Shown here: piece by piece, positions 7,721 to 17,300 of the stretch
Layout of the letters: each line of letters begins with the position of its first letter
Position numbering within the stretch: the first letter of the stretch is position 1
NCBI GenBank assembly: GCA_014116815.1
Contig: JACGYV010000020.1
Location: forward strand, 1-22,527
Direction: 5' to 3'
DNA: 22,527 nt
Source of the DNA: Holosporaceae bacterium 'Namur'
GTDB lineage: Bacteria > Pseudomonadota > Alphaproteobacteria > Rickettsiales > Midichloriaceae
Position numbers and translations under genes: made by a program
The notes under the pieces: generated by a model
The model's input: only the letters and a program-made list of their open reading frames with translations
Databases searched by the model: none
Told to the model about the DNA's origin: nothing

Positions 7721-9340
7721 TCAAATATATGCTGAATCTTTACAGATCCCTCTTTGTAATAACCCAGTTTTCATAATTACTTTTTCTATGTTCACAGCAA
7801 CAATTGTAGTATCATCTCCGATTTCTATAGCTTTATCCTCTACTTCGCTATCCTCTTTATTCCTTATGCTTTCTTTTACGATATCCAATAACCAACTCTT
7901 TACTTCTTCAGCATTCCTTAAACCTTGCTTACACAACCTATTCATCTCCTCGGTATTTATGCTTTCTCTATAAACACTAGGGATTTTCTTACCAAAAGAT
8001 TCGTAACTACCTAATTCCTCTTGCAATACACAACCTTCAGGTAACATATCAAATACACCATCAGTATAAGAAATTATTGTTGTATCTATAGGGAGTGCTT
8101 GATCAAAGGTTAAGAAAGGTACTTCATCAGCTTCTATTTCATCTTTCTCATGATTCCAAAAATCAGGACCTCCTGTTAACCTAATGGAAGGCACAATATT
8201 TATAAAACCTTGGCTTGGCGAATACCCAATTACCATTTGGTCTCCTATAGAAAACCCACTCATCCTTAGCCCATATTCTTCTATACATGCTGCATAAATA
8301 GTAAGTCCAGAATGCTCAAAATTATTTCTCGGCCAATAGTTCGACATTCTAATCAGAACATCCTTAACTATGTTGTGTAAGCTAGTTGTTTGGTATTCAA
8401 GCAATACCTCTAAACCACTTATTGCAAGTCTAAATAGCTTAGGAGAAAAACTATAATTTCTTTCTAGCGGTTTCTCTCCTTCTTTCCATATTGCTTCTTC
8501 TTTATTTATCTCTACTTCTCTCCAATATCCACCTATGACTCTTTCCAGTTCTCTATTTCCTAGCTTACATCCTAAATTTGCTATCTCTTTTATCTGCCTA
8601 TCCTGCTGCTCGTCCATCGCATGCATATGTCCATCAGCTATAGAGCTTATTATAACTTTTTTACCGCCTACAGTTGTGAGATCAACTCTAGCAACATCAT
8701 ATACCTCCTGCTTACCTTCTGGTTTCTTATACTTACCACCTTCTCCTAACCTCCTATAATTGTTACCTGTAGCATATGCTACTGTGTTACTTCTTAAAAC
8801 TTGGTATAATCCTTCTGGATCTAAGAACTCTTCTTCATTTAATATTTGGGGATCTTTTATCTTTAACAGATTTATATCATCATTTCTAACTCGTCTTATA
8901 AAGCTATCCATCCTTCTAGCAATTTCCGTTCTTAGCACTTTTTGCTGACTTGTTTCATATATAAAGAGCGACTTAGCTATTTCTAATATTGTTGGTCTTG
9001 CTTCATCTAAAAGTTTAGATTTTATTTCTTGCCTCACTATACCTTGTACATTTCTAGACAATAGTCTCTCATCTACTCCAATTGTGCTTTCCCAGGCTAA
9101 ATCTATAAACTCAGATGCTCCTCTATCAGATAGTTCAGAATTATATATAACTAACCCATATAAAAACTTTAATTGTCTGACTTGCCTTGCAAGTAACATC
9201 CTATCATCTATATCATTTTGCCAAAGAAGGCCGTTATTGCGTAGAATATCTGTAACTATATTTTTTTGTAATATCCTGTCCTCAACACCTAGAATTTTTT
9301 CAACTTCTGATAGAGAAGTTTGTCTAATCTCTTCTTTCAT
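7721..9340 (-). CDS. PP2C-family (PPM) protein serine/threonine phosphatase
   Basis: A 539-residue protein whose C-terminal two thirds carries the metal-binding motifs of PP2C phosphatases in the right order: IADGH (D236-G237-H238), SIGD (G366-D367), YTDGVFD (D427-G428) and GDDTTIVAV (D509-D510). These coordinate the two-metal centre that dephosphorylates phosphoserine/threonine, so the enzyme is probably active. The first ~200 residues match nothing I recognise. I chose ATG 9340 because AAAAGG (9352-9347) sits 6 bases upstream; a TTG at 9355 would add five residues but has no such site. It heads a two-gene unit with the kinase-like giant gene. PP2C phosphatases often oppose a neighbouring kinase, so a functional pair is plausible but inferred. 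It has no ankyrin repeats and no copy of the shared C-terminal module. Confidence 0.85.
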   Translation of the reverse strand: MKEEIRQTSLSEVEKILGVEDRILQKNIVTDILRNNGLLWQNDIDDRMLLARQVRQLKFLYGLVIYNSELSDRGASEFIDLAWESTIGVDERLLSRNVQGIVRQEIKSKLLDEARPTILEIAKSLFIYETSQQKVLRTEIARRMDSFIRRVRNDDINLLKIKDPQILNEEEFLDPEGLYQVLRSNTVAYATGNNYRRLGEGGKYKKPEGKQEVYDVARVDLTTVGGKKVIISSIADGHMHAMDEQQDRQIKEIANLGCKLGNRELERVIGGYWREVEINKEEAIWKEGEKPLERNYSFSPKLFRLAISGLEVLLEYQTTSLHNIVKDVLIRMSNYWPRNNFEHSGLTIYAACIEEYGLRMSGFSIGDQMVIGYSPSQGFINIVPSIRLTGGPDFWNHEKDEIEADEVPFLTFDQALPIDTTIISYTDGVFDMLPEGCVLQEELGSYESFGKKIPSVYRESINTEEMNRLCKQGLRNAEEVKSWLLDIVKESIRNKEDSEVEDKAIEIGDDTTIVAVNIEKVIMKTGLLQRGICKDSAYI

Positions 9341-9346
9341 TTGGAA

Positions 9347-9352
9347 CCTTTT
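9347..9352 (-). promoter_or_regulatory. Ribosome binding site fixing the PP2C start
   Basis: AAAAGG, 6 bases before ATG 9340. It overlaps the codons after an upstream in-frame TTG (9355), which argues against that longer start. Confidence 0.65.
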
Positions 9353-9404
9353 CAATTTATTAGACTACCCCTTTATGCCCTTATGTAGTTTCATTCTCTC
9401 TAAA

Positions 9405-9410
9405 AGTATA
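9405..9410 (-). promoter_or_regulatory. Candidate -10 element for the PP2C operon
   Basis: TATACT on the minus strand lies about 65 bases before the PP2C start and just downstream of the terminator. I find no good -35 box at the right spacing; the terminator hairpin occupies that position. Weak, but a separate promoter is expected here if the terminator works. Confidence 0.3.
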
Positions 9411-9417
9411 TAAACTT

Positions 9418-9449
9418 AAAAAGGAGAGATTATGTCTTCTCTCCTTTTT
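9418..9449 (-). terminator. Rho-independent terminator after the protease gene
   Basis: A perfect 12-bp stem (9418-9429 with 9438-9449; AAAAAGGAGAGA / TCTCTCCTTTTT) encloses an 8-base loop. On the minus strand it ends in a T-run starting 5 bases beyond the protease stop codon (9455-9457). The symmetric A/T tracts would let it work in both directions. It splits the four-gene cluster into two transcription units. Confidence 0.85.
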
Positions 9450-9454
9450 ATACA

Positions 9455-9850
9455 TTAACTACTTCTGCCAATTGCTCTTTGCTCTATATTATTCTCCTGT
9501 TCTACTCTAACCTTCTCTCTAAAAGATAAGTTTTGATTGTTTCCTTCTAGATTAGAGATTGGCACTACGACTCTTTCCAAATTTATCCTCTCTATAGAAC
9601 CATTTACAACGCTCTGTTCCTTACCTAGTACTTGTTGTAGGTATAATTTAGCTGCTTTATCGTCTCCTAATATTTCTCTTAACTTTTGAAACTTCCTGTA
9701 ACTATTTGTATCACTTCCAACCTCTATTAGCTTATCTATCCCTTTAGTTCCATAGTTATCATTAGCTATTTTCATTAACTCTTCTATCTTCTCATCATTT
9801 AATAGAGGGTTATCATAACTTGCTGAGTACACTGCGCTTACTACGCAATT
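9455..9850 (-). repeat. Copy 2 of shared 3' module (C-terminal ~130 codons)
   Basis: Homologous to 894-1290. Both copies end within a few residues of the same point, at the natural stop codons, which favours a defined C-terminal domain over chance recombination inside the genes. Confidence 0.85.
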
Positions 9851-12800
9851 GTCCTTATCTTTTTTAGCAGAGCTTGCACTACTAGAAGAGCTCTTTATAT
9901 CTCTTGTACTTTCAGGTCTCTGCCCTCTTTGCCAGTTGGTATTAGCACTAGTACTAACTGGCATATCTATATTCTCGCTTATAGGAATATTTATACACAC
10001 CTCCTCTACCCATTGTTTATAAATCATTACTTGATTATAAGCTTTTGTTAATTCTTCAATCGAGTATGCTTTATCTCCTTTATCCCCTTTCCAGGACCTA
10101 TTATTTTCTACTATATCAAATACCATACTTATATACAGTGGAGCTAAATTAGATATAGCCTCAAGTTGCTTACCGCTTAATAATTCTTGTTTAGTTATAC
10201 CAATCTTATCTTTTAGTAGCTGGGCATTTTTCTCCTCTATCTTAACCTTTCTTTTTTCTACATCGCCTAAATCTATACCTGCCATCTCAGCATAACGTCT
10301 CGTATCATTCCTTCTTAATATTCTTATATCCTGATTATGCAGTTGTTCACTAAACTCTCCAATCGTATATGCATGCTTGCTCGTCTTAGTAAACTCTTGA
10401 TTTGATTTAGTAATATCTATGTAATCACTTATATTACTAAATATGATAGGTCCGCAGTCATAACCATTTAACCCCTTACCTTGCTGATCTATTACCTTCT
10501 CTACTTCTTCTACTTCTTCTACTTCTATCTCAATCCCTTCACATAGAGTACATATAACCTCTCTTATTGCTTGCTTAATTGAGCTCTTCATTTCCTCTGA
10601 AAATCCATTCTTTCCATATGGATCGTCCCATAATATACTTATCCTATCATCTTCATGCATAGTTATCCTTATCGCTCTCCAGTGTATTCCATCAATTATA
10701 GGAATGAGCATTACTTTAGTTGTATTGCTCCATCCTGCTATTCCATTAATTTGACCAGAAAGCCTTCTTATATCATCCTCAAAATTTTCCCTGAAATTAA
10801 GAATATGGTAAGGATCAGCTATAAATACCCCTTCTCTATTCTCTCTATAGGCACTATATTCTTCTCCTTCATTAACTGGTATTGTATTATCATAACTTAA
10901 CTTTGCTTTTCTTATATGCATTAATAGCCTAAATCCATCGCTTACACTATACCAATACCTATCATGTCCATCTGCTAACAAATTCCTATCATCTCCACTC
11001 GCATTCGCTGCAAGTAATTCTTCTTTTTTATCTTGTTCTTTTGTATCTTTACCATCTTCTTTCTCTTTACCTTTATCTTTCTTACCTGGTTTCACAGCTT
11101 CTACAAAGCCTTCCATATCTTCTAGTGGGATAATCCTTCCTTCTTCATTTATTCTCTCTTCCTCCTCCTCTAATGCTTTCAAATTATATCCTTTTTCTTT
11201 AGCTATTTGAGCGGCCGTCTTACCTTCTTTATCTTTTATATTCTTAAATCCTTGAAGTATTATCTCTGCTAACTCTTCATTACCTTCTATAGCTGCATAA
11301 TGTAATACTGCATTACCTCTACTATCTTTATGACCTAAATCAGCCCCGCTCTCTATTAACTTTCTTGCTACCCCACAAATATCAACTTTATTCCTATCAA
11401 TCATCCTTATTGCATAAAATAAGGCATTTTCTTTTAACCACCCATGAACTATATTAGGATCAGCACCATTAGCTAAAAGTATATCTATTATTCTTTCCTG
11501 ATTTTTTGTTATAGCTTTAAAAAGTAAAGGCTCGCTTCTATTGTCGTTTAAATCTAACCCTTTACTATCTTTATACTTCATAAATAGCTCAACTATTTCT
11601 GCGTTTCCTAGTTCACAAGCTATTTCTATCCCTCTTGTTCCTTTTATTCCTGCATTTATATCAGACTTATGTTTTTCTATTAGCTCCTCAGCTAATTCTG
11701 CCCAGTTATATTTGCAACATAAGTATATCAGTTCTGCCTTTATTTCATCTGGTACTTTGTTTGCTCCTAGTATTTGTGAAATAGTATTTATGTCCCTTAA
11801 GGCTACCATACTTCCTAAATCGAGCTTAGCCCCAGCTTTCCTTAACATGTGTGCTATTTGTAAATGCCCCTTCTCTACTGCTATCTGTATCGGTGTTCTA
11901 TTCCCTACCGCGAAGTTTACATCAAACCCCTCTCTGACCAGGTATCCTACTATATCAGATTTCCCTTCTTCACATGCTATATGTAATCCATTATTTCCAT
12001 ATATATCTACTTGCCTTAAATCTACTCCTTTCTTCCTTAGTAATTCTAATATATCTACCCTACCTTCTCTTACAGCAGTATGTACTGCTCCTCCTCTCAT
12101 ATCTTGACTCACCACTTGAAGTTCTTCACTGCTCAAGCCTTCTATCTTTCGTATATCTCCTAATTTTATGGCACTATGTACATTAAGCTCAGCCCCCTTA
12201 CTCATTAAATACTCAACTATCTGTTTTATATTCTCAGGCTGCTCTCCATGTAATAATCCTTCTATTATCTTCCATCCAGCTTCAGTCTTCGCATTAATGT
12301 TAGCTCCTTTCTCTATTAATAATTTGACTATATTAAGCCACCCATAATAACCAGCTACCATCAATGCTGTTCTTCCCATTTCATTTGCTACATTAACTTC
12401 AGCCCCATTTTCAATTAGCTTTCCTGCTATTTCTAACTGCCCACTAACACATGCATGCATCAATGCTGTCATCCCTTCTCTATCCCTTGCATTTACATCA
12501 GCACCTTGCCCTATTAAATAAGCAATTAATTCTAATCTCCCATTCCTTATCTCTTGATCACTACTTAGCTCAGCTGCACATATACTCATGAGCAATGTTC
12601 TTCCTCCTTGGCTTAATACCTTTGCATCTGCTCCCCTTTCTATTAACCATCTCACAACTTCATACCTTCCTGATTCACAAGCATAAAATAGGGCTGCCTT
12701 GTTATATTCCCCACTTGTATTGATATTTAACCCCCTACTTAATGCTTCTTCAACTCCTTCTATATCTCCAACTGCAGCTCTTTCAAATAATACCCTATAC

Positions 12801-14344
12801 CTCTGCTGCCTTTGCTCTACACTCAAGTATTTATTTTCTTGGGCAGGAGTCATTATAAGTCTTATATCCAATTCACTAAAATCTATTCTACTGAAATTTA
12901 CCCTCTCTAAATCTATTTCTCTTAAGTCTACCTCTTGATTACTCTCTTTTGCTATATTTAATGCAGTGTCTAATCTTTCTGTCGATCCAGCTCCTAATGC
13001 AATATCTGCTTCATCATTTAAATGCTTCAGGTGCTTCTCAATGCTCTTTATATCATTGCGTCCTTTGACTTCTTCTTCGTCCCTTAAAGATTCTTTCCTT
13101 AAGTTCTTTAATATTACAATCTTTCCTTCTAATTTTATCCTGCCTTCCTCTTTAAATTCATCTAAAATATTCTCTATATCCTCAATCGCTTGTCTACTAT
13201 CACCTATCACATTATATAAATTATAAAGTTTGAGAAAAATTACATAACTTATCACATCTTCTCCAAGTTCATATTTCCTCTCCCTTAACATTACATCCAA
13301 CATGTTAAGTAGCTGAGCATATGAGCAACTAGTTATCAATCCTGGGTGATAGCTTAGATTAACATAATTATTCTCATTGCTATCATCCAATAAGTTGATT
13401 TGTTGGCTCGTCATTGCAAAACTAACTAGATTCTTAATCCTTTGATCATTTAAATTTATAAACCTCTGGTTAATTATACTAACCGTATCTTTCCCTTCCA
13501 TTTCATGTCCTTTAAAGGCCAATAAGTATAAATCTTCTATGTAATCTATCTTTACTCTAGCCTCTTCAATTTGTTCCCTTATATTATCCAATATACCAGC
13601 CAATAACCTAAATCTTTGTTCATGCACTTCCTCCAAAACTTCTTCTTCAACAATTATACCTTTTACTGTTTTCGCTTTTAATAATTGCTCAGCGCTTATA
13701 CCTGTATTACTTAAGTTTACTCCTCTTAATACATTGGAACCAAATACTACAAATCTCAAATCTAACCCGCTTAAATCAAACCCTTCTATATTTACTTTCT
13801 GCAAATCTATCTTCTTACTATCTCCTTCTAATATATATCCATACCGGTTATATATCCCCATAACCTCTTTTATATATTTCCTTACTATGTATTCCCTATC
13901 TTCCTTATCTCTCAATTCTAAATCATTGCGAAATCTCCTCTCCTTTATACTCAGAATACCCTTCACTGCTTCAGGTAATGCATTCCTTATTTCTTGCTTA
14001 ACCTGCTCCCCTATGCTACTAAGATTCCTTATCTCTTCACAATTCCTTATTATTTCTTCATAACTCTCTATTAATATTGCAATGTAATTGTCTCTTACCC
14101 TTGACTTTAAAATTCCTATACTTATTTCTTTTTTGTTTATCTCATTACGCTTCGCATATTCTGTTATTAATAGGTCCCTTTCTGCTGCACTTATCTGTTT
14201 ATTATCCCATATCTTATTTACTATCCTTATTACCTCTCGTTGCTTCCTTATTTCTTCTAGTTCTTTTATACTTCTATTTGTTATTTCCTCGAGTGATATT
14301 TGGTTATCTCTATTAACACTTCCTCTATTATCTCTTCCTTTCAT
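9455..14344 (-). CDS. Ankyrin-repeat protein with Ulp1-like (CE clan, C48-type) cysteine protease domain
   Basis: A 1629-residue protein. Two short pentapeptide-like stretches (about 181-225 and 471-500) precede about 15 ankyrin repeats (about 525-1080) and a charged linker. A CE-clan protease domain follows (about 1130-1345): GIHW with H1221, LWDDPYG with D1240/D1241, a Q-Q upstream of NGYDCGP, and C1297. The His-Asp-Gln-Cys order and spacing match Ulp1/SENP and bacterial deubiquitinase or deSUMOylase effectors. The last ~130 residues are the module shared with the 2268-residue protein. ATG 14344 has AGAGG 6 bases upstream; an upstream TTG at 14413 would overlap the NACHT gene by 38 bp and is less likely. 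Bacteria lack SUMO and ubiquitin, so a eukaryotic substrate is inferred; some clan members are acetyltransferases instead. Ulp1-like domains also occur in Wolbachia CidB, but no CidA-like partner is seen. Confidence 0.87.
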   Translation of the reverse strand: MKGRDNRGSVNRDNQISLEEITNRSIKELEEIRKQREVIRIVNKIWDNKQISAAERDLLITEYAKRNEINKKEISIGILKSRVRDNYIAILIESYEEIIRNCEEIRNLSSIGEQVKQEIRNALPEAVKGILSIKERRFRNDLELRDKEDREYIVRKYIKEVMGIYNRYGYILEGDSKKIDLQKVNIEGFDLSGLDLRFVVFGSNVLRGVNLSNTGISAEQLLKAKTVKGIIVEEEVLEEVHEQRFRLLAGILDNIREQIEEARVKIDYIEDLYLLAFKGHEMEGKDTVSIINQRFINLNDQRIKNLVSFAMTSQQINLLDDSNENNYVNLSYHPGLITSCSYAQLLNMLDVMLRERKYELGEDVISYVIFLKLYNLYNVIGDSRQAIEDIENILDEFKEEGRIKLEGKIVILKNLRKESLRDEEEVKGRNDIKSIEKHLKHLNDEADIALGAGSTERLDTALNIAKESNQEVDLREIDLERVNFSRIDFSELDIRLIMTPAQENKYLSVEQRQQRYRVLFERAAVGDIEGVEEALSRGLNINTSGEYNKAALFYACESGRYEVVRWLIERGADAKVLSQGGRTLLMSICAAELSSDQEIRNGRLELIAYLIGQGADVNARDREGMTALMHACVSGQLEIAGKLIENGAEVNVANEMGRTALMVAGYYGWLNIVKLLIEKGANINAKTEAGWKIIEGLLHGEQPENIKQIVEYLMSKGAELNVHSAIKLGDIRKIEGLSSEELQVVSQDMRGGAVHTAVREGRVDILELLRKKGVDLRQVDIYGNNGLHIACEEGKSDIVGYLVREGFDVNFAVGNRTPIQIAVEKGHLQIAHMLRKAGAKLDLGSMVALRDINTISQILGANKVPDEIKAELIYLCCKYNWAELAEELIEKHKSDINAGIKGTRGIEIACELGNAEIVELFMKYKDSKGLDLNDNRSEPLLFKAITKNQERIIDILLANGADPNIVHGWLKENALFYAIRMIDRNKVDICGVARKLIESGADLGHKDSRGNAVLHYAAIEGNEELAEIILQGFKNIKDKEGKTAAQIAKEKGYNLKALEEEEERINEEGRIIPLEDMEGFVEAVKPGKKDKGKEKEDGKDTKEQDKKEELLAANASGDDRNLLADGHDRYWYSVSDGFRLLMHIRKAKLSYDNTIPVNEGEEYSAYRENREGVFIADPYHILNFRENFEDDIRRLSGQINGIAGWSNTTKVMLIPIIDGIHWRAIRITMHEDDRISILWDDPYGKNGFSEEMKSSIKQAIREVICTLCEGIEIEVEEVEEVEKVIDQQGKGLNGYDCGPIIFSNISDYIDITKSNQEFTKTSKHAYTIGEFSEQLHNQDIRILRRNDTRRYAEMAGIDLGDVEKRKVKIEEKNAQLLKDKIGITKQELLSGKQLEAISNLAPLYISMVFDIVENNRSWKGDKGDKAYSIEELTKAYNQVMIYKQWVEEVCINIPISENIDMPVSTSANTNWQRGQRPESTRDIKSSSSSASSAKKDKDNCVVSAVYSASYDNPLLNDEKIEELMKIANDNYGTKGIDKLIEVGSDTNSYRKFQKLREILGDDKAAKLYLQQVLGKEQSVVNGSIERINLERVVVPISNLEGNNQNLSFREKVRVEQENNIEQRAIGRSS

Positions 14345-14350
14345 CTTATT

Positions 14351-14356
14351 CCTCTC
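14351..14356 (-). promoter_or_regulatory. Ribosome binding site fixing the protease-gene start
   Basis: GAGAGG ends 6 bases before ATG 14344, inside the longer TTG-initiated reading frame. This supports the shorter, non-overlapping start 31 bp after the NACHT stop codon. Confidence 0.65.
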
Positions 14357-14375
14357 TATATGGTTGTTATTATAG

Positions 14376-17300
14376 TTATTTATTCCTTTCTTTCCCTTTA
14401 TTTTGTGACTCAAGTAATATCCTGAGCCTATGTTGATTAGAATTTATATAATCACTAGCCCTGAATCCTTGCTTATCTCTTATCTCTCTATCCGCTCCTT
14501 TTTCTAATAGCAGTTTTACTACTTCAACTTGGTTATACTTTGCTGCTAGATGCAGTGGTGTTCTCCCTTTCTCATCTTGAGGATTTAATTGAGCTTTATT
14601 CTCTATTAACAAGCTTACTATCCCTATATTCCCCTTAGCTGCTATATGTAGTGTTGTGCTACCAAAGTTTGATTCCCTACAATTAATATCTATCCCTCTT
14701 TCTATTAATTCCTGAATATCACCAATATTATTTCTCTTCACTGCCTTAAATAGGCTATTGATTATACTATTACTTGCCTCTTCAAATGTTAGAGTTTCTT
14801 TTCTTTCTAATTTCTCTGTAACCTTAGGGCTTTGTGAGCTAAGCTTAAAATTTGCAAATTCTATTGCCTCTGATGCATATTTAGCATCATCATGTCTTAT
14901 CCCATATTTCCTTTGAGCAACTTCTTTCATCTGCTGTGCTACTTTTAAAACCTGGTCATACTTATTTTCTTGCTTTAGCAGATCCACCAGCTCTCTCATG
15001 ATCCCTAAGTTATCAGCATCTGCACTCAATGCTTCTTGATATAACCTAATCCCTTCATCCCTACTCCCCTTAGCTATAGCCAACTTTGCATTAACAGATG
15101 GTGTGGCTTCATATGCATCATCATAATAAAAGCTTTTACTTTGTATGAATTCTTTAGTTGCTTTATGTATTGCAACTAATATCTTGTATGCTTCTTCTAA
15201 CTCCTTTTTCTCTTCTTCATTTAATTGGTATTCTTTATTGCTAGTTCCACCTTGAGAATAAATGTTCTCTTTTTCTCTTTCATAAAAAAGATGTGTCTTA
15301 ATTCTCATCTTTAATGCAAAATCTAATAACTTACTTAATCGCTCGTAAGCTATCTCAGATATATGCTCTTTATTCTTTAGTTCTTCTAATCTGTCCCAGC
15401 TATTACTTGTTTGCACACTATAATATAAAGATAAGTGATTTATTATATTGCTTATAAATCTATACATATCTGCCTTGGCATTAAAACATAAGCTTTCTAT
15501 CCTATCATTAAGCCTAGACTTATATAATCCTATATCTTCTTCCATTAACTCTAATGCTTGCTGTTGATGTAAAGGCATACCTCTAAATTGTTTATATAAC
15601 TCATTACCTAATGCTTGTTGGTATTTATTAAATAAATTGCTATTTCCTTGTATTAATATCCCTAACCTAAGCGCATTAGCCATTATACAATCAACTTTAC
15701 TCTGTAATTCTGCTATCCCATGAGGTATGTTGATCAATTCGGATATGTATACATTCCCCTTATGTAAATCCGAGTTAGGTGTATTAGGCCCCTCATCTAA
15801 AGAAAATCCTTTATGTATTATCTGTTCCAAACTTAACGGTAATGGTCTCTCAAATGTCTCTCCTATACTGATTACTTTTAGCTCAAATAATAATGCAAGC
15901 TGCACAAAATATTGATACCTTGGATCTTCAATTGAATATCTTTCTCCTAATAAGATCATGTACTCAATATCTGAGTATATGGATATCTCTTTTCGTGCCA
16001 TTGAGCCAAGTCCCACTATAGCATACTCACATGGTGGAATACCCAATAAGCTAATACATTCCATAAATATTATTGAAGCTAACTCGACCATATATTGTGT
16101 ATTGCTTTGTAAAATTTTCTTAATCTCGATTCCCTTATCATCAGCACTCGATCTAGCTTCTGCTCTTATCTCTTTTAGTCGTTCTTTATGATATTGGTAG
16201 CACTTAACATCCGGTATTGATTTTTTACAAATCTTTTTAAGAAATAATGTCTCTAAGTAAAGTTGCTTATGAGCAAAGTAATCTGAATCAAAGATATCAT
16301 TCACCTCAGAATATATCTCTCCTATTACTCTTGCAGCACTATAATATAAAGCAGCAAATTTATAGCTTTTATAATTATTCTGCTGATACAGGTAATAATC
16401 ACCTAATTTAAGTAAGATATAACAATAAGCAACTTGGTTATTTTCTCCTTCGGCAATACTTAATGCTGCTTGATAACTGTTAAAAGCATCCTTATACTTT
16501 TCTTGGCATAATTGGTATGTAGCATCGGCTATTTTTTGTTTTAAGTTTTTACTAAAATCAGCTTTCTTACTAATCTTATCTACTACCAACTTGTTCTCTA
16601 AATAATTCGCTATTTCAACCTTACCTAACTTCACTGCTAAGTTAAATGCAGTATTACCATCTCTATCAACTGCGTTAAGGTTAGCATCACCCTTCACTAC
16701 AATCTTGATTAGCTCAATATCAGCATTACTTTTTATTGTATAGTGTAATGGTGTATTACCTTCTTTATCTAATATAGTTAAATCAACTCCATTACTTATT
16801 AATCCCTCCAAATTTGCATGATTATTTTCTAATATTACTTGATATAATTCTTCTTGCTTACTGATCAATGGTTGTGCTGTACTTACTTTATAACTTACAT
16901 TCGGTATACTTTGATACCTTCTGAATTTTGCTAACCTAGTCAATAATAAGCTTCTTTGCTTTTTGTTTAGGATGAACTCTTCTACACTTTCTCCACTTAT
17001 AAGCTTTAGTTTTCCACTATTGCTAAGCATAATCGCGGATTTACTAGATATTATATTACCAAACCGCAAGGCATTACATCGCCAACCCTCATAATGATGT
17101 TGGTCTGCACGAACCATTAAAGCAACATAACTATCATTAAGACTATCAAGCCATTGAGCATTAGAAGTAAGAGTAAAGCAGGTTAGCGCTAACTTAAAAG
17201 AGCCAGGCACAAGCATAATCTCGTCTATTAATTTCTTATTAACCACTAATCTAGCAATATCTTCTGCTAATTCAGGGCTCTTATTGAATATCGCAACCAG

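Noticed and set aside
9455..14344. Protease gene as a CidB-type cytoplasmic incompatibility factor
   Set aside because: Only the Ulp1-like domain class is shared. No CidA-like partner or PD-(D/E)XK region is visible, and the ankyrin scaffold and C-terminal module differ.
14345..14413. Longer start of the protease gene at TTG 14413
   Set aside because: It would overlap the NACHT gene and lacks a ribosome binding site, whereas ATG 14344 has a well-spaced AGAGG.
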